Both the position numbers and the translations under genes were made by a program. The notes under the pieces are model-generated. The model was not told the DNA's origin and made no database searches. It was given only the letters and a program-made list of their open reading frames with translations. Positions 23,916 to 35,674 of a stretch of 64,000 nucleotides of DNA are shown in pieces. Position 1 is the first letter of the stretch. Every line of letters begins with the position of its first letter. This DNA comes from Cricetomys ansorgei (Eukaryota > Chordata > Mammalia > Rodentia > Nesomyidae), in NCBI GenBank assembly GCA_026225945.1, contig JAMJFZ010000856.1, forward strand, positions 496,001-560,000, written 5' to 3'.

Positions 23916-24994
23916 TCTCATGCAGGAAAGATGCTAAAATACTTTTTTAAAAATTGAGTGTGAGAATCTGATTGGAAATAAAAATTATCTTTAGTAAGTA
24001 CTGTATTGAGTAATACTCACATTTTGAACTGAGATTTATTGTCATGAAATATATATCTGGGTAACTTCATACTTCATAAAAATAAATATACATGCAACAA
24101 TCCTTTCCCATTTAATTCCATTTAGGGATTTTATAGTTGGGAGGGAAATTTCATCTCTGTAATTTACTTTGTGACTAAATATGCACTAATTATGTTCAAA
24201 TTTCCAATGTTGAGGACTGCCAGACCTCTTGGACTTAGGAGGAGAATCCTAGGACCTGAAGTTTCCAAGATGTGAGGGCAATCTGGCTATGTTACCTTTC
24301 ACCCAATTAATCACCACGGTTGACTCATCTGATCCGGCTGGCTAGGTGGGTGTCCACGTCGTCCCTCACCTCTCTGTGCACATCCTTCTCCAAGTATCAT
24401 GGTGAAGAGGATGACCTTTCCTAATGGAGGAGGGCCAGTCCTCCATCAGGGTCAAAGAAAGATGAGTGGCTGCATGCTCCTGGTGGTACCTAACCTTCCC
24501 CAGCACAGCCCTGTAGCCCTAAAGCGCACTCTGACTTCAGGGGCAGTGTCTTTGGAGTACTCTTGTCAGCAGAGAACTTATGTGTTCCTGGCAAAAATAA
24601 CCTGTCTGTTCTTTAGATATTAAGCAAATTCAGACCCTCTTTTACATGATGACTTTTGACAGTTTGAGAATAGAGAGAGTTCTCTTGGACTGCTCTCTTT
24701 CTGGGCCAACCAAACCCTTATTCTTCACCTTTTTGTTTTTCTCATAAATCATTTGCATATCATTATCCTAAGATTGGAGAATAATTCATAGTTTTGATTT
24801 TGCATAACGGGATTTTTCATCCATATTTATTATAAAGGGTTCTGGCACTCTTGGTTCAAAAAGAGTGAAAGCATACCAAAGGAAAAAAAGAGGGAAAGCA
24901 TACCAAAGGAACGAAATGAAAACTGGAAAGTGACCAGTTTACTCTCTGGTTCCTTAGGTTTTTGCTTCAGAGATAACCTCACTGAATGTTTCTG

Positions 24995-25310
24995 GGGGTC
25001 CAGTGAGATAGCTCAGTGGGTGAGAATGCTTGCCAGGCAAGCCTGCTGAGCTGAGTTCAGTCCCCAGAACTTATGTAGAAAGACCAGATTCAGTGGCGCA
25101 CATCTGCAATCCCAGCACTCTTACAGGGGAACAGGTGGCAGGCCAGGTGACCTGGAGTATGCCGTGTGGCTGAAGCAAGAGGGATGCTGTTTCATCAGTG
25201 TGGAAGCAAAGAGCCGGTTCCTCAAGGTTGTCCTGTGACTGCCACACACATGGTATGGCACACACACGCCTGTACTCACACACACAGACACACAATAAAA
25301 TAATTGAAAT
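24995..25310 (+). mobile_element. B4/B3-type composite SINE (left)
   Basis: Head agtgagatagctcagtgggt, inner B1-like gcaatcccagcactcttaca, CA-rich end and ataaaataattg tail. Partner 36665-36995. Confidence 0.7.
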
Positions 25311-25529
25311 TAGAAGTTTCTGAAGGGACAATCAACATATAATGTATGTGTGCACAACATGTACATTGTACACACATTTATGCATAATATGAAAATTGTA
25401 ATAAAATTGAAATTTGAATCTTATTGCAGTTATGTTTGTGATTTGCACTATTTAATAATGCGTAATAATAAAATGTTTATGATGCAAGCGTCATGCTAAA
25501 TACTGTACATATGGTATTTTTAACCTTTA

Positions 25530-25720
25530 TAAGAATTATGCAAGGGAGAAATGACATCAAATGCTGGCCGGAATGTGGAGAAAGAGGAACTCTTATAGCC
25601 ACCTGGTAGGAATATAAACTGGCTTAGTTACTGTGGAAGCCAGGGTAAAGTTTTCTCAAAACCACTGCCCAGCTCTACAGCTTCTGGTGTAGAACTAAAG
25701 GTCTGTGAGTCACCTTACTG
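25530..25720 (+). mobile_element. L1 ORF2 end fragment (left)
   Basis: The stretch with aaatgctggccggaatgtgg and the following agaggaactcttat is typical of the distal ORF2 region of rodent L1. It is broken up by later SINEs and pairs with 36255-36455. Confidence 0.55.
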
Positions 25721-25914
25721 CAGACATGCTTGCACAGCTATGTTATGGCTGTGCTGTTCTTGTGTGATTATGTATGGATCGATGCACCTGTGCTCATGCA
25801 ACATGTTTATGTTGAGGTCAGAGGACAACTTTGGCTGTCATCTCTCAGGTGTCTCCCACCTTTTGAGGCGGGGTCCCTCTCCCTGGCCTGGAACTTACTG
25901 AGTTCCAGGGAATT

Positions 25915-26312
25915 AATTGGGAGGTGGTAAGGGAAACTAGCAAGACGGAGAGAGGGGTCACGGGAAGGGCAGTAGAGAGGGGAGTAAGAACAAAGAATAA
26001 TATGTGTGTATGTGTTGGGCCTTATGGCCGGGCGAGGGGCCTGTGGTCCAAACTCAAACCAAGCTCGAGTTTAGAGGCCTGTCTCTGAGCCTCTAGTTCC
26101 ACATAACGGTGAGTAAGCATAGCCTATTCTGGTGGCGACTCTGCCTAGTAACTGCTACGTGTAAAAATCTTACTGGATCTCCCCCTCACTCCACTTTACC
26201 TCACACCCTATGTCACCTCTCCTCATCTCCTAGACCCTCCCATTCACCCTCAGCCTATAAAAAGGCGGCTTTTAATAATAAAAGCGAGTTCCTGCTTGGA
26301 CAGTTCTCTCGG

Positions 26313-26349
<37 letters not shown>

Positions 26350-26535
26350 TTTTCTCCCGGTGGGGGAGTGGTCAGGCCGTTGATACTCACCATCCCGCTT
26401 AGCCCCGAGGGGGACAGGCTGGTCCTGCTCCCCCTCAACGACTTGTACTGTCGGAAAGCCCGACATGTATGAACAGGTCACAATGAAGCCTATTTTTTTT
26501 TGTGCTGACCAAGCAACTAATGAAAATTAGTCAAG
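25915..26535 (+). mobile_element. L1 3' end interrupted by the solo LTR (left)
   Basis: Purine-rich L1 3' UTR sequence (gagagaggggtcacgggaag) leads to the LTR at 26013-26465 and resumes with gaacaggtcacaatgaagcc, ending near aattagtc. It is the sense-strand relative of the antisense copy at 34228-34493 in the spacer. Confidence 0.55.
26013..26465 (+). mobile_element. Solo LTR, class II ERV type, left copy
   Basis: Begins tgttgggcc and ends cccgaca (TG...CA), flanked on both sides by the 6-bp target duplication tgtatg (26007-26012 and 26466-26471). Six-base duplications are typical of ERVK/IAP-like elements. A TATA-like box (tataaaaagg, 26256-26265) is followed closely by an AATAAA signal (26277-26282). 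A TG microsatellite (about 26316-26349) has grown within the element. It sits inside an L1 3' end. The same insertion is in the right arm, so it predates the inverted duplication. Internal viral genes are absent, as expected after LTR-LTR recombination. Confidence 0.85.
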
Positions 26536-26614
26536 TTCCAGGCTGGCCAGAAGGCTTCCAGGGCTTTTCCTGTCTCTGCTACCCACCTTGCCATTGCATG
26601 TGTTGCCTGGCCTA

Positions 26615-26722
26615 GCTTTTTTTTTCTTTTTTTTAAACACATGGGTTCTGGTGATTTGAACTCAGGTCCTCATGCTTGTAAAGCAACTTTACCAACTAAG
26701 CCATCTCCCCAGCCTGTGTATT
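26615..26722 (-). mobile_element. B2-like SINE, antisense, truncated (left)
   Basis: Ends ctaagccatctccccagcct. Partner 35271-35358. Confidence 0.7.
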
Positions 26723-26784
26723 ATTCTTGACAGCTATGATAGAACTAGTCTAAAGGTCTATAAACAGATGAATGGATTAAAACT

Positions 26785-26787
<3 letters not shown>

Positions 26788-26827
<40 letters not shown>
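26788..26827. repeat. AT dinucleotide tract near left arm boundary
   Basis: About 20 AT units, self-complementary, ending 155 bases before the arm boundary. Confidence 0.95.
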
Positions 26828-26829
<2 letters not shown>

Positions 26830-27041
26830 ATACAGATATTATTTAGTTGTCAGAACTTAGTGAAATTTGTTGTTAATTTTCCAGGGTGATTTTATTGTTT
26901 AATGAATGGAACTGAAGATCATTTTGTAAAGCAAAAGAAAAGAAAAGAAAGTTATAGGCAAATATTGCATATTTTTCTTCTACAGTTACCAATATTACCA
27001 ATATTGAAAACACCACAACTTTCTTATACTCAAAGATCCTA

Positions 27042-27230
27042 GGGCTGGAGAAATGGCTTAGTGTTAAGAGCCCTGGCTGCTCTTCCAGAGGACCGGATTC
27101 AGTTCCCAGCAGCCACATGGCAGCTCACAACTGTCTGTAACTCTGGTTCCAAGGGATCTGATACCTTCACTCAGACATACGTGCACACAAAACAATTTAT
27201 ATAAAATAAAATTTTTTAAAAATCATTAAA
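27042..27230 (+). mobile_element. B2/B3 SINE in the spacer
   Basis: gggctggagaaatggcttag at the head and a tail of aatttatataaaataaaatt. It starts 60 bases beyond the left-arm boundary and has no inverted partner. Confidence 0.8.
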
Positions 27231-27655
27231 AATATTATTTTAAAGATGCTAGAGGCTGCAAAAGGAGTCCCAAAGGAACATTGTTTAGTTAACCACATCC
27301 AAGGTGAACGTAATTAAGTAAAAGAGACCAACCGTTCACCCAGGACAGCTGATGATCATTCTTCCAAGTATGTCCAAAGTAGAATTTGACAAATGTGACA
27401 GCACTTGCTTCAGTTTCACTCAGGCTTGCCCACAGCAGCACTGATGCATGGAAGTAGAGGGTGCAGTGGGCAGTAGCAATTGGCAACGTGTCTCGGCTCC
27501 CGTTCTGTAACAAACGAGCTCTACAATCCAAGTCTCAAACTTGCACTGAATTACTTGTCTCTTTCCCATCTCCTAGGAATCTGTATTTGCTATTTCTTTC
27601 AGGAACCTCTTCCTGGCTTTTTGCATGAGCAAATACTGACCTCCCAAAGGGCAGC

Positions 27656-27658
<3 letters not shown>

Positions 27659-27701
<43 letters not shown>

Positions 27702-27702
27702 A
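27659..27702. repeat. CA microsatellite in the spacer
   Basis: About 21 CA units. Confidence 0.95.
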
Positions 27703-28399
27703 GTTACCTAGACTTCTGTTATTCTGAAACATCTCACTTTCCAGTGCCCCTTCCTCTTACAATATTCCTTTCAACTTTATCAGAAATACTTAACTCAGTA
27801 TTTCAACTGACCTGCACAGCCTGGCCAAGTAGGACCAGCTCTGCCCGTCACATTCCTCTGAGAGAACAGCATCGGGACTCGGCACCTGCTCGCCATATTC
27901 TTGGACTTGTCCTCTCCTCTAGACCTCAGTTTCCTTACCTTAATCCACTCACAGCAAACCCCCTACCTTAGTCTATCCTCGTTTAAGAAAAACAAGCAAT
28001 ACCCGGACACACTTATAAATATAAGCTGCTTTGCCTTTCTCCTGCACAGGTCTTGGTTTTAAAGGCAGTGGGTTAGAAGTGTTGTGGTCAGACTGGATCA
28101 AACAAAGCCCTGAAATTTTACAGACATAAACTAGATACTATTGAGGAGAGTAGGCTAAACCTCTAAAAGTAGTGTCTAGCCTCATACCTTTTCTTTAAAC
28201 AGAGTCACTCTGTTTTCATATTCTTTATACATGCAAAGGCTGGGTAAGGCTTTACTGGAAAAAAAAAAAAGAACCTACTGCCTACCAATGAAGTTTGAAA
28301 CCCTAGAAAATCCACAAGACCTCAGAGCTGCAAGAGCTTATTATATAACCAATATATATGAGGAGTTGAGATTGTATGTATCTGTGGTTTTTATTATAG

Positions 28400-28485
28400 A
28401 AACCACTAGAGCTGAGGCTCTAGCTCAGCGGCGAGCCTTTACTTAGCGTGAGTACTGCTCTAGCTTCCATCCTCAGCTCTGAACA
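28400..28485 (+). mobile_element. ID-like SINE in the spacer
   Basis: aggctctagctcagcggcga and ctagcttccatcctcagctc resemble a diverged ID element. Confidence 0.5.
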
Positions 28486-29227
28486 CACAAAAAGGTCTTG
28501 ACTCCAGAGAACACAGATCCACATACAAACTCCTAAACCCCTCGGGGCAGACAGCTTTGGGATCCATGTGCAACAGCATACAGTGTGACAACAGAGCGAG
28601 GAGTGAAGTGTGGCGTGTCTGTTATAACTCTCATAAAACAAGACAGTGTGTGAGTCCCCAGCTCTGCGTGCCCTGATGGGCATGACTGAGACAGCACTGT
28701 CTCAGCCCCCTACCCTGCCTGGGGCTTCATTCAGTGACTCTATTTTAAAAGCAGGAAGCACAGTGACTATGCAGCTATACTGTCAAAGACAACCTACCAA
28801 CCTTCCTGGCCGTTAAAACGCAATTTTCTGTCCCTCCAGCTGTACAAGCGGCCACAGGGTGCCCAGGATCCTTACTCTCCTTGGCAGATCTCTGTCACAG
28901 CTCATCCTGTCTAAGGATGTAGGCTTCTTCCTTATGTACATTGACACCACCCACTCTGCTTCCCCACTGTGCAACCTAAACATGACAGGACACAAACCCT
29001 GTGCTGGTGATGGCGGAGGTCGAGAGGGGAGGGAATTGTGGGACAGCTCTCTCTCTTCTACTCAATCTTGTAATAAATATAAATCTGCCCCGAAACATGT
29101 CAGCCTTAAAGTTTATTTCTGTGTATGGGGTAGGGCAAAGGATAATGACATTTGTATATGAGGATGCCACAACACTGCTTCTTTATCAGCTAACCTAAGC
29201 AGTTTTAACCCTAAAGGTAGGTATTAC

Positions 29228-29320
29228 ACCCATGCCTCTGACCCAGCGTTCAGGAGGCTGAGCCGGTAGGATCATAAAGTTGGCCTGAGCCACACGGTGA
29301 TTCCCTGACTCCAAAAAGCT
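29228..29320 (+). mobile_element. B1-like SINE remnant in the spacer
   Basis: acccagcgttcaggaggctg and ggcctgagccacacggtgat keep the B1 layout only weakly. Confidence 0.4.
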
Positions 29321-30549
29321 AATTAAGTCCAACTCCTGATGTGAATTTCTGTAAGCTACCAGCTATCTGTAAAACCACAAGATTCTTAGCCAAGCAGTCA
29401 GAGTTGTCTCTTAAAAGCACACCCAAGGCCTTCTTTGTTGGCATCCCCCAGCTCACAAGGGTCATTACTCTGCCACAGGCTCCTCCCAAAGGCTGCCCCT
29501 CCTCCAGATCACGCACTCACTGTTATGTAGCACAGTCATGAGCCACACATTGGAGCTCTGGGTAGCAACAAGCCACATCTATGATAGCAGTCCCCAAAGA
29601 TATGTCACCTCGTGATCATCTTAGCTCTAACACTCAGGGTCATGAATGTGCCTAACAATGCATCTCTCAGATTGCAACTGTGCAGCACAGTGCAGCCACT
29701 GACTCCACTCTGCCTGCAATGCTTTTCCTGCCTGCTTCTCTGTTGGTCTCTTCCATGTCAGTTCAATGCTTATCTGTCTCCTCAGAATTGGCTTTCCTGA
29801 CTCAACTCACTAAGTCTGGCCTTCCTTCTCCCAAAACAGTTTTTTCCAGCACCAGGGAAGCCAGTAAATGGCAAGGCTTACCTGCCTTGACCTCTTCAGT
29901 GTCCAGCTTCTCCACAGCAAATGGGAAGCCAAGAGATGTGTAGAGATAGGCAGATGAGGAAGTACTGGCTGCAAAACAGGCTGTGTGTGTTCCCACACTC
30001 ACCTCACCCGTGAACCATGGGGGCAGTGTGAGTTTCCACCACTGAATGACTCACCAAGGTGGTTGCTTATCAATGATAAAGCCAGAACTTAAATTTGGAG
30101 TTTTTAATGCATAACACAATGGTGTGTCCCACCCTTTATACACAACACACAGACACACACACACACACAAACATGAAATACACATATCTGGACTTTAAGA
30201 GAGTTGAAAATATGACAACTTATCCAGGCTTCAGCTGTGGATGGGCAAAGGGAAGACAAAAGTTTGTTTTCTTGCTATGAGGACATAAGGTAAAGGAAGA
30301 AAAAATGGGGAGCTGCTTTCTCCCATGCCTTGCTTGGAATGCGCAAGAACATTTTTCCCTTCCTCTGACTGAACACACCAGCCTCTGGGACACCTATAAA
30401 GTTGTTCTTCACCAGGTCATAGTGTGGAACACTTTGCTAATTGAAGCAGTAAGCAAAACTGTAGGGAGGTCAGATGCAATCACCCAAATTGGAAAGTAAC
30501 ACTCATGTTCACATGTATCAAGCCATAAGCAGCAGACTGGGGGGTGCTT

Positions 30550-30653
<104 letters not shown>

Positions 30654-30719
30654 CAAGACTGCAGCCATCCATACAGCATCCTTTTCACCAAGTCTCCCAA
30701 TCATTTTGACTCACTCACT

Positions 30720-30905
30720 GGGAGAAAGGAGAACAGACAGGAGAAGAAAAGGGGAGGAGATAAGGAAGCAGGAGAGAAGCAGAGACAGAGGAGAGAGGAA
30801 CGGGAGAGCCAAGGATGGACGATGATGGGAAAAAAGAAAAAAGAGAGAGAAGGACTTTAGAACATGGAGAGACTGAAAGAAGAACTTGGGAAAAGAGAAA
30901 TAAGA
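30720..30905. repeat. Purine-rich (GA) tract in the spacer
   Basis: Nearly all-purine stretch of about 185 bases with no regular unit. Confidence 0.75.
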
Positions 30906-31682
30906 ACAGCTGCCTCACTAAGATTTCAGTAGCTCAAGTAGCCAAGTACTGATTGGTGCAGGCAGTCCTTGGCAATCTCCAGGGTCCACTGTCTGTTTCC
31001 ACGGAGACCAAGAGTCCTTACTTCCAATAACTATCTTCCACATTTCACTGGTGTTTGATCTTTCTTGCTGTGACTACATCACCAAGCAAGGGAGCAGAGC
31101 CCCATGCTCACCTAGTGAGAGCAAACAAGGAGCAGCCAGCCAGCCTGCACCTGCCCAGCTTCAGCCAATGCCACAGAACTCAGTTCTGGCATCTCCAGCT
31201 ATCAGCCCTGGGTCCAGGGATTCTCATTTAGTAAGGAGGGTGAGCAGAGGTGCACTGGAAGCCAGCATAACCTGTGAGAACCATCAAGTGGTAGTATAGA
31301 TGATAACCCTTGGGGATAGAATGCCAAGTCAGGGCAGTGTCAGTCGAGGGAAAAGAGGCAGAAAAGTCATAGCACAGGAGAATGGAAGCTGATGATCAGA
31401 CTGACAGGGAGTGAGGGCTCAGGAAAGGCAGCAATCCCAGCTGGCCTGGTAGCAGGAACGAGCTTGTGTTCTTTTCCTTTTCCTGCTATTGATTTCTGCT
31501 TAGGCCGTCCTGTCTGCTATGGCCCTTGCTTAGCCCCTATGAACAGCGAGTCTTTCCTCGGTGTTCTCAGGTCTGCCATCACACCACATTCACCTCCCGG
31601 TTCTTAAGTGCACTTCTTGCCTAGCTTCCCATGTACACCAAGCCTCCTGTCAGCTCCCAGGAGCAGCTCTACCCGGAGATCA

Positions 31683-32028
31683 CCTGGAGAATTTGATGGA
31701 GTATGTCCTTCATACCAACAATCACTGTCGCAGAAGCGAACCTAACTCCACTCGGGCAAGAGGCAGTCTGGTTATGTTCTTGGCAGTGGCCTTTGTACTA
31801 CGTACGGTTGAATTTCCATTTAGTTTCTATCTCTAATACCTTTTAAAATTATATCTGGATGAATTATTGAAATAAGATATTTTAGACCTAGATTATGGCC
31901 TATGATATAAAGCAATTAGAGGGAGTAGAGTTTGCCAGATCCCTTGGCACGAGTTATGAAATCTCCTACTTCCTTGGACCATGAAGGACATACTCCACAG
32001 TATGTCCTTCTCCAGCAAATTCTCCAGG
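31683..32028. repeat. Small nested fold-back in the spacer
   Basis: cctggagaattt (31683-31694) and tggagtatgtccttcat (31697-31713) reappear inverted as atgaaggacatactcca (31981-31997) and aaattctccagg (32017-32028). The right side also contains a tight hairpin, ggacatactcca with agtatgtcc (31986-32007). Confidence 0.8.
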
Positions 32029-32989
32029 TAGTCTCAGGAAAAATGGTTTCATACAAAATAACTGGGATCTACTTTCTGCCTAACTTGTAAATCTTGCAGC
32101 AAAGAAACACACAATTGTGTCTCTGGGATTCTTTTATTTACCCCAAAGTCACAGCTTTTCTTAAACGCTAAGGAACAAACAAAATCAAAAACAAAGGCAG
32201 CTCTAGAGTGTGAATTCAGACTGGAGACAGTATGTCCTATCTGACTGCAGATGGCCGACAGTGACATGCAGAACTCCTAACATGAAAAGGGCCAAGATTT
32301 AAAGTCTGTGCTAATGACTAAGAAATATCCAGACTGTGGATAAAAGAAAGTGAAAGGGAGGGGGCAGAGGAAATAAGGGGAGGGAGAAGGGAGATGGAAG
32401 TGGGGTGGGAGGGAGAGTATTCTGAGTTACTATTTTCTGTTTTTAAAAAGCACCTTAATGCAATTTTTTAGTAATGAAAGCAGTTTTTGGATAAACTATT
32501 TACTTCCATATCTACAGTAAGAAATTCTTAAGAGTCTGGATGTGTCTTCTTCTCTCCCTGGAGAACTCTTACACATTAAAAAAAAAAAATTCATTATTGA
32601 ATTGGTCAAGGTTTCTGCCACAATTTTATTTAAGCCTGGCCTCATTTCTGATCAAATCTAACTGTATACTTATTTTTAGGTTTGGCTGGGCACTTTCCAT
32701 TATAAATGCCCTTTTTAAAAATTCAGAATCTGCTCATGCTTTCTTTTATTCAACAAGTATTTGTCAGGCTGTTAATAAATGCCAAGCAGTGAAAAGAACA
32801 CAAAGGTGACTAAGACCAAGCCTCTGTCTCTGAACTTTATCTACAGCCCAACAGGAGACGGGCCAGGCAGTGTATCACAGTTCAGTACTATGAGAGCCAT
32901 TCAGGGAAGGCCAGGCTAACAAAGAGCAGGGACCATGACCACCACAGGCTTGCTGTAGACGTTTATTTTTAGCTATTTTTAAAAGGTTG

Positions 32990-33300
32990 TTTTGTGCACT
33001 GTTGGGAAAAGGGCTGCCTAGGCCTTGGCATTTGTATTGTCTGCAGGTGTTGGCCTTATGTAAAAGATGTTTGATTGCTCACGATCTGTACATGCTACCA
33101 ATAGAAAACCTGAGGAACTTAGATATCAATAAAAACCCTGAGATGATACACCATACTGGTTTCACTGTCCTGTATGATGCTTGCCATGACAGTGGTTCCC
33201 TCTTCTGAGGTCTGACAGGGTTTACGTCTATGAAAATGCCTCTGTGTCTTCATTGGTGAGACGCCACAGTCGGTGTACAAGTACACAGGCTGCCACAGAA
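32990..33300. other. Spacer stretch with no recognised content
   Basis: Unique DNA just left of the URR1 element. A 94-residue frame on the - strand (33119-33403) runs into that element and is not protein-like. Confidence 0.4.
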
Positions 33301-33317
33301 CCAAGGAACAACTAAAG

Positions 33318-33548
33318 CAGTGGTTCCCAACCTTCCTAATGCTTCCTAGTGCTGTGACTCCCAACAACAAAAAATACAGTTCCTCATGTTGTCGTGACCC
33401 CAACAGTAAAATTTTTCTTGCTACGTCATAACTTCACTACTGCTATGAATTGTAATGTAAATATTTGATATGCAGATGGTCTTAGGTGACCTCTGTGAAC
33501 GTCATTTGACTCCCAAAGGGGTGGTGACCCACAGGTTGAGAACCACTG
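33318..33548. mobile_element. URR1-like hAT-Charlie DNA transposon
   Basis: Terminal inverted repeats cagtggttcccaacct and aggttgagaaccactg, flanked by an 8-bp target duplication (aactaaag at 33310-33317, atctaaag at 33549-33556, one mismatch). At 231 bp it is a non-autonomous element of the rodent URR1 type, without a transposase. It lies in the spacer only. Confidence 0.85.
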
Positions 33549-34220
33549 ATCTAAAGAGTAGCAGGATGCCAGAAAGGAGCATCCAGATGGCTCTGAAATA
33601 AGATGGTCAAAACTAGTGTGCAAGTGCTTGCAGAAGTTCAGAAGAGGAGGGTGGGTAGCATCCTCTAGTCCGGAACAACAGTGAGTGCTGCTGGGCTGCC
33701 TTCAGAGGCCCCACACTGAGCTGCTGGTGTCCGGTTCAGAACATTCTGGCCTTGATCCCAAGAGCACTAGGGATCCATTTTCCTTGGCTAAATATTATTC
33801 CATAAATTTTAGCAACCTGAACCAATTACATTATTCTGAAAGTGTCATCTCAAAGCTTAATCAGATGTAATCCATGGTGCTGCAGCCCTGTCTCTCTCAT
33901 TCCTGCAGTTTAAAAACGCTTTATGTTCTATGTAAATAAGGATGACATCTCTGTCACTTTAGAGGAGATTCAAAATGAAAAACAACTACATTCACTCCAG
34001 TTCCTTCAATCACTGATTCTACCTTGCCTGGAGAAAGAGGCAGACAGAGGAAATTTAGCACAAGCCTTCCTTTGCAATTTGAAGGGCATTTCTCTACAGT
34101 GTTCTGCTCCCTAAAGAGTAAGTGCAGCCTATATGACCAGAGAGGAGCAGCCCACGCCCTCTGCACCTTAGTTACTGCAAACGCAAGAAGGAGGCAACCC
34201 TTGTTCTCTACGTAAGCAGT

Positions 34221-34493
34221 TTTTTTAACTGAATTTTTTTTCATTAGTTGTTTTGTCAGCACACAAAGAAATGGCTTCGCCGTGACATTTCATGCATACA
34301 AATTATACTTTGTTCTTACCCCACCTCCACTGTCCTGCCCCATAATCCCTCTCCCTATCTTGCTAGTTCCCTGACCACCCCCCCCACCCCCCCAGTACAC
34401 ACACAGTTCTCTCATCTGTTTCACAGACACACTGGCCATTGTCTTCTCTTAGCTTCCTCATCTCCGCTCCTTTAAGCGTCTTTCTTCCCCATC
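34221..34493 (-). mobile_element. Antisense L1 3' end in the spacer
   Basis: A poly-T run is followed by cattagttgttttgtcagca and a pyrimidine-rich stretch. It is closely similar to the L1 3' end at 35455-36075 and in the same orientation, but without that copy's LTR. The different solo LTR at 34494 is inserted next to it. Confidence 0.5.
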
Positions 34494-34954
34494 TGTTGTG
34501 GGAGATTTTAGTTATGGATAATGTTCCAGTAAGCTGTCCTTGAACAGGTAAAGGATTCACTGCCTACCAGTAAACAAAGGAGTGGCTATCCTGCTCTCCA
34601 CAAGAATGGGACATTCCTTAGCCTTAAGGCAGATGAAGGTTAGGCTCCATTGATTTGTATATTGGAAGGCTGGGTGGAGACAGAGAGGATTTAGAATAAA
34701 AAAGAACAGGGTAAGAGAGGGAGAGAGAGAGAAAGGATACAGACAGACAGCAGAGAACAAGGAAGAAGAAGAAGCTAGCAAGCAGGAGGAGAACCAGGAG
34801 GAGAGCATGGGGTGAGGAAGCCTTGGAGTGAGCTCTCTGCCTAGCTGCCCGGGTATAGAATTCCCTGAGATTTGACATGGTTTGTGATTAATAAAGAGCA
34901 TTGGAAAATTTCAACTCTGGACTCTCCATTAAGTGCCCGAACTTTAATTTAACA
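34494..34954 (+). mobile_element. Complete solo LTR at the spacer/right-arm junction
   Basis: Begins tgttgtggga and ends atttaaca. Its ends are TGTT...AACA, and it is flanked by the 6-bp target duplication cccatc (34488-34493 and 34955-34960), again class II ERV-like. A polyadenylation signal lies in attaataaagagc near the 3' end. The middle is purine-rich. Its end lies only 40 bases from the first base of the right arm. A truncated relative is at 6930-7052. It has no inverted partner at the matching place. Confidence 0.85.
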
Positions 34955-35147
34955 CCCATCAGAGTCCATCGTCTCCTTTTCTGTCCTACATTTATAGAAG
35001 AAAAATATGCAATATTTGCCTATAACTTTCTTTTCTTTTCTTTTGCTTTACAAAATTATCTTCAGTTCCATTCATTAAACAATAAGATCACCCTGGAAAA
35101 TTAACAGCAAATTTCACTAATTTCTGACAACTAAATAATATCTGTAT

Positions 35148-35149
<2 letters not shown>

Positions 35150-35198
<49 letters not shown>
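35150..35198. repeat. AT dinucleotide tract near right arm boundary
   Basis: About 24 AT units; mirror of 26788-26827, slightly longer. Confidence 0.95.
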
Positions 35199-35200
<2 letters not shown>

Positions 35201-35270
35201 AGTTTTAATCCATTCATCTGTTTATAGACATTTATACTAGTTCTATCATAGCTGTCAAGAATAATACACA

Positions 35271-35358
35271 GGCTGGGGAGATGGCTTAGTTGGTAAAGTT
35301 GCTTTACAAGCATGAGGACCTGAGTTCAAATCACCAGAACCCATGTGTTTAAAAAAAA
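35271..35358 (+). mobile_element. B2-like SINE, truncated (right)
   Basis: Mirror of 26615-26722: ggctggggagatggcttagt. Confidence 0.7.
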
Positions 35359-35454
35359 GAAAAAAAGAGCTAGGCCAGGCAACACATGCAATGGCAAGAT
35401 GGGTAGCAGAGACAGGAAAAGCCCTGGAAACCTTCTGGCCAGCCTGGAACTTGA

Positions 35455-35629
35455 CTAATTTTCATTAGTTGCTTGGTCAGCACACAAAAAAATAGGCTTC
35501 ACTGTGACGTGTTCATACATGTCAGGCTTTCCGACAGTACAAGTCGTTGAGGGGGAGCAGGACCAGCCTGTCCCCCTCGGGGCTAAGCGGGATGGTGAGT
35601 ATCAACGGCCTGACCACTCCCCCACCGGG

Positions 35630-35674
<45 letters not shown>

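Larger units (their letters stand above)
1..26982 (+). repeat. Left arm of giant inverted repeat
   Basis: This arm is the reverse complement of 34995-64000. Matching landmarks run in mirrored order all the way: MaLR, B1, B2, L1, TG repeat, CpG island and solo LTR. Paired coordinates add to about 61940-62010 in the inner half, 64421 between the two right-only blocks, and 66079-66150 in the outer part. A 220-base sample (22021-22240 against 39730-39950) shows 4 substitutions and one 1-base indel, about 98% identity. The last matching base is 26982, after which the arms diverge abruptly. The partner of 1-2078 is beyond the window. Seen directly; percent identity is a hand estimate. Confidence 0.97.

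Noticed and set aside
27289..27531. 80-residue frame on the - strand of the spacer
   Set aside because: It has no recognisable domain, no clear splice signals and no partner elsewhere, so it is no better than chance.
29520..29720. Possible ancient DNA transposon remnant (cagtcatgagcc, cctaacaatgcatctctcag)
   Set aside because: The similarity to old mammalian DNA transposons is suggestive but too short and diverged to call by eye.
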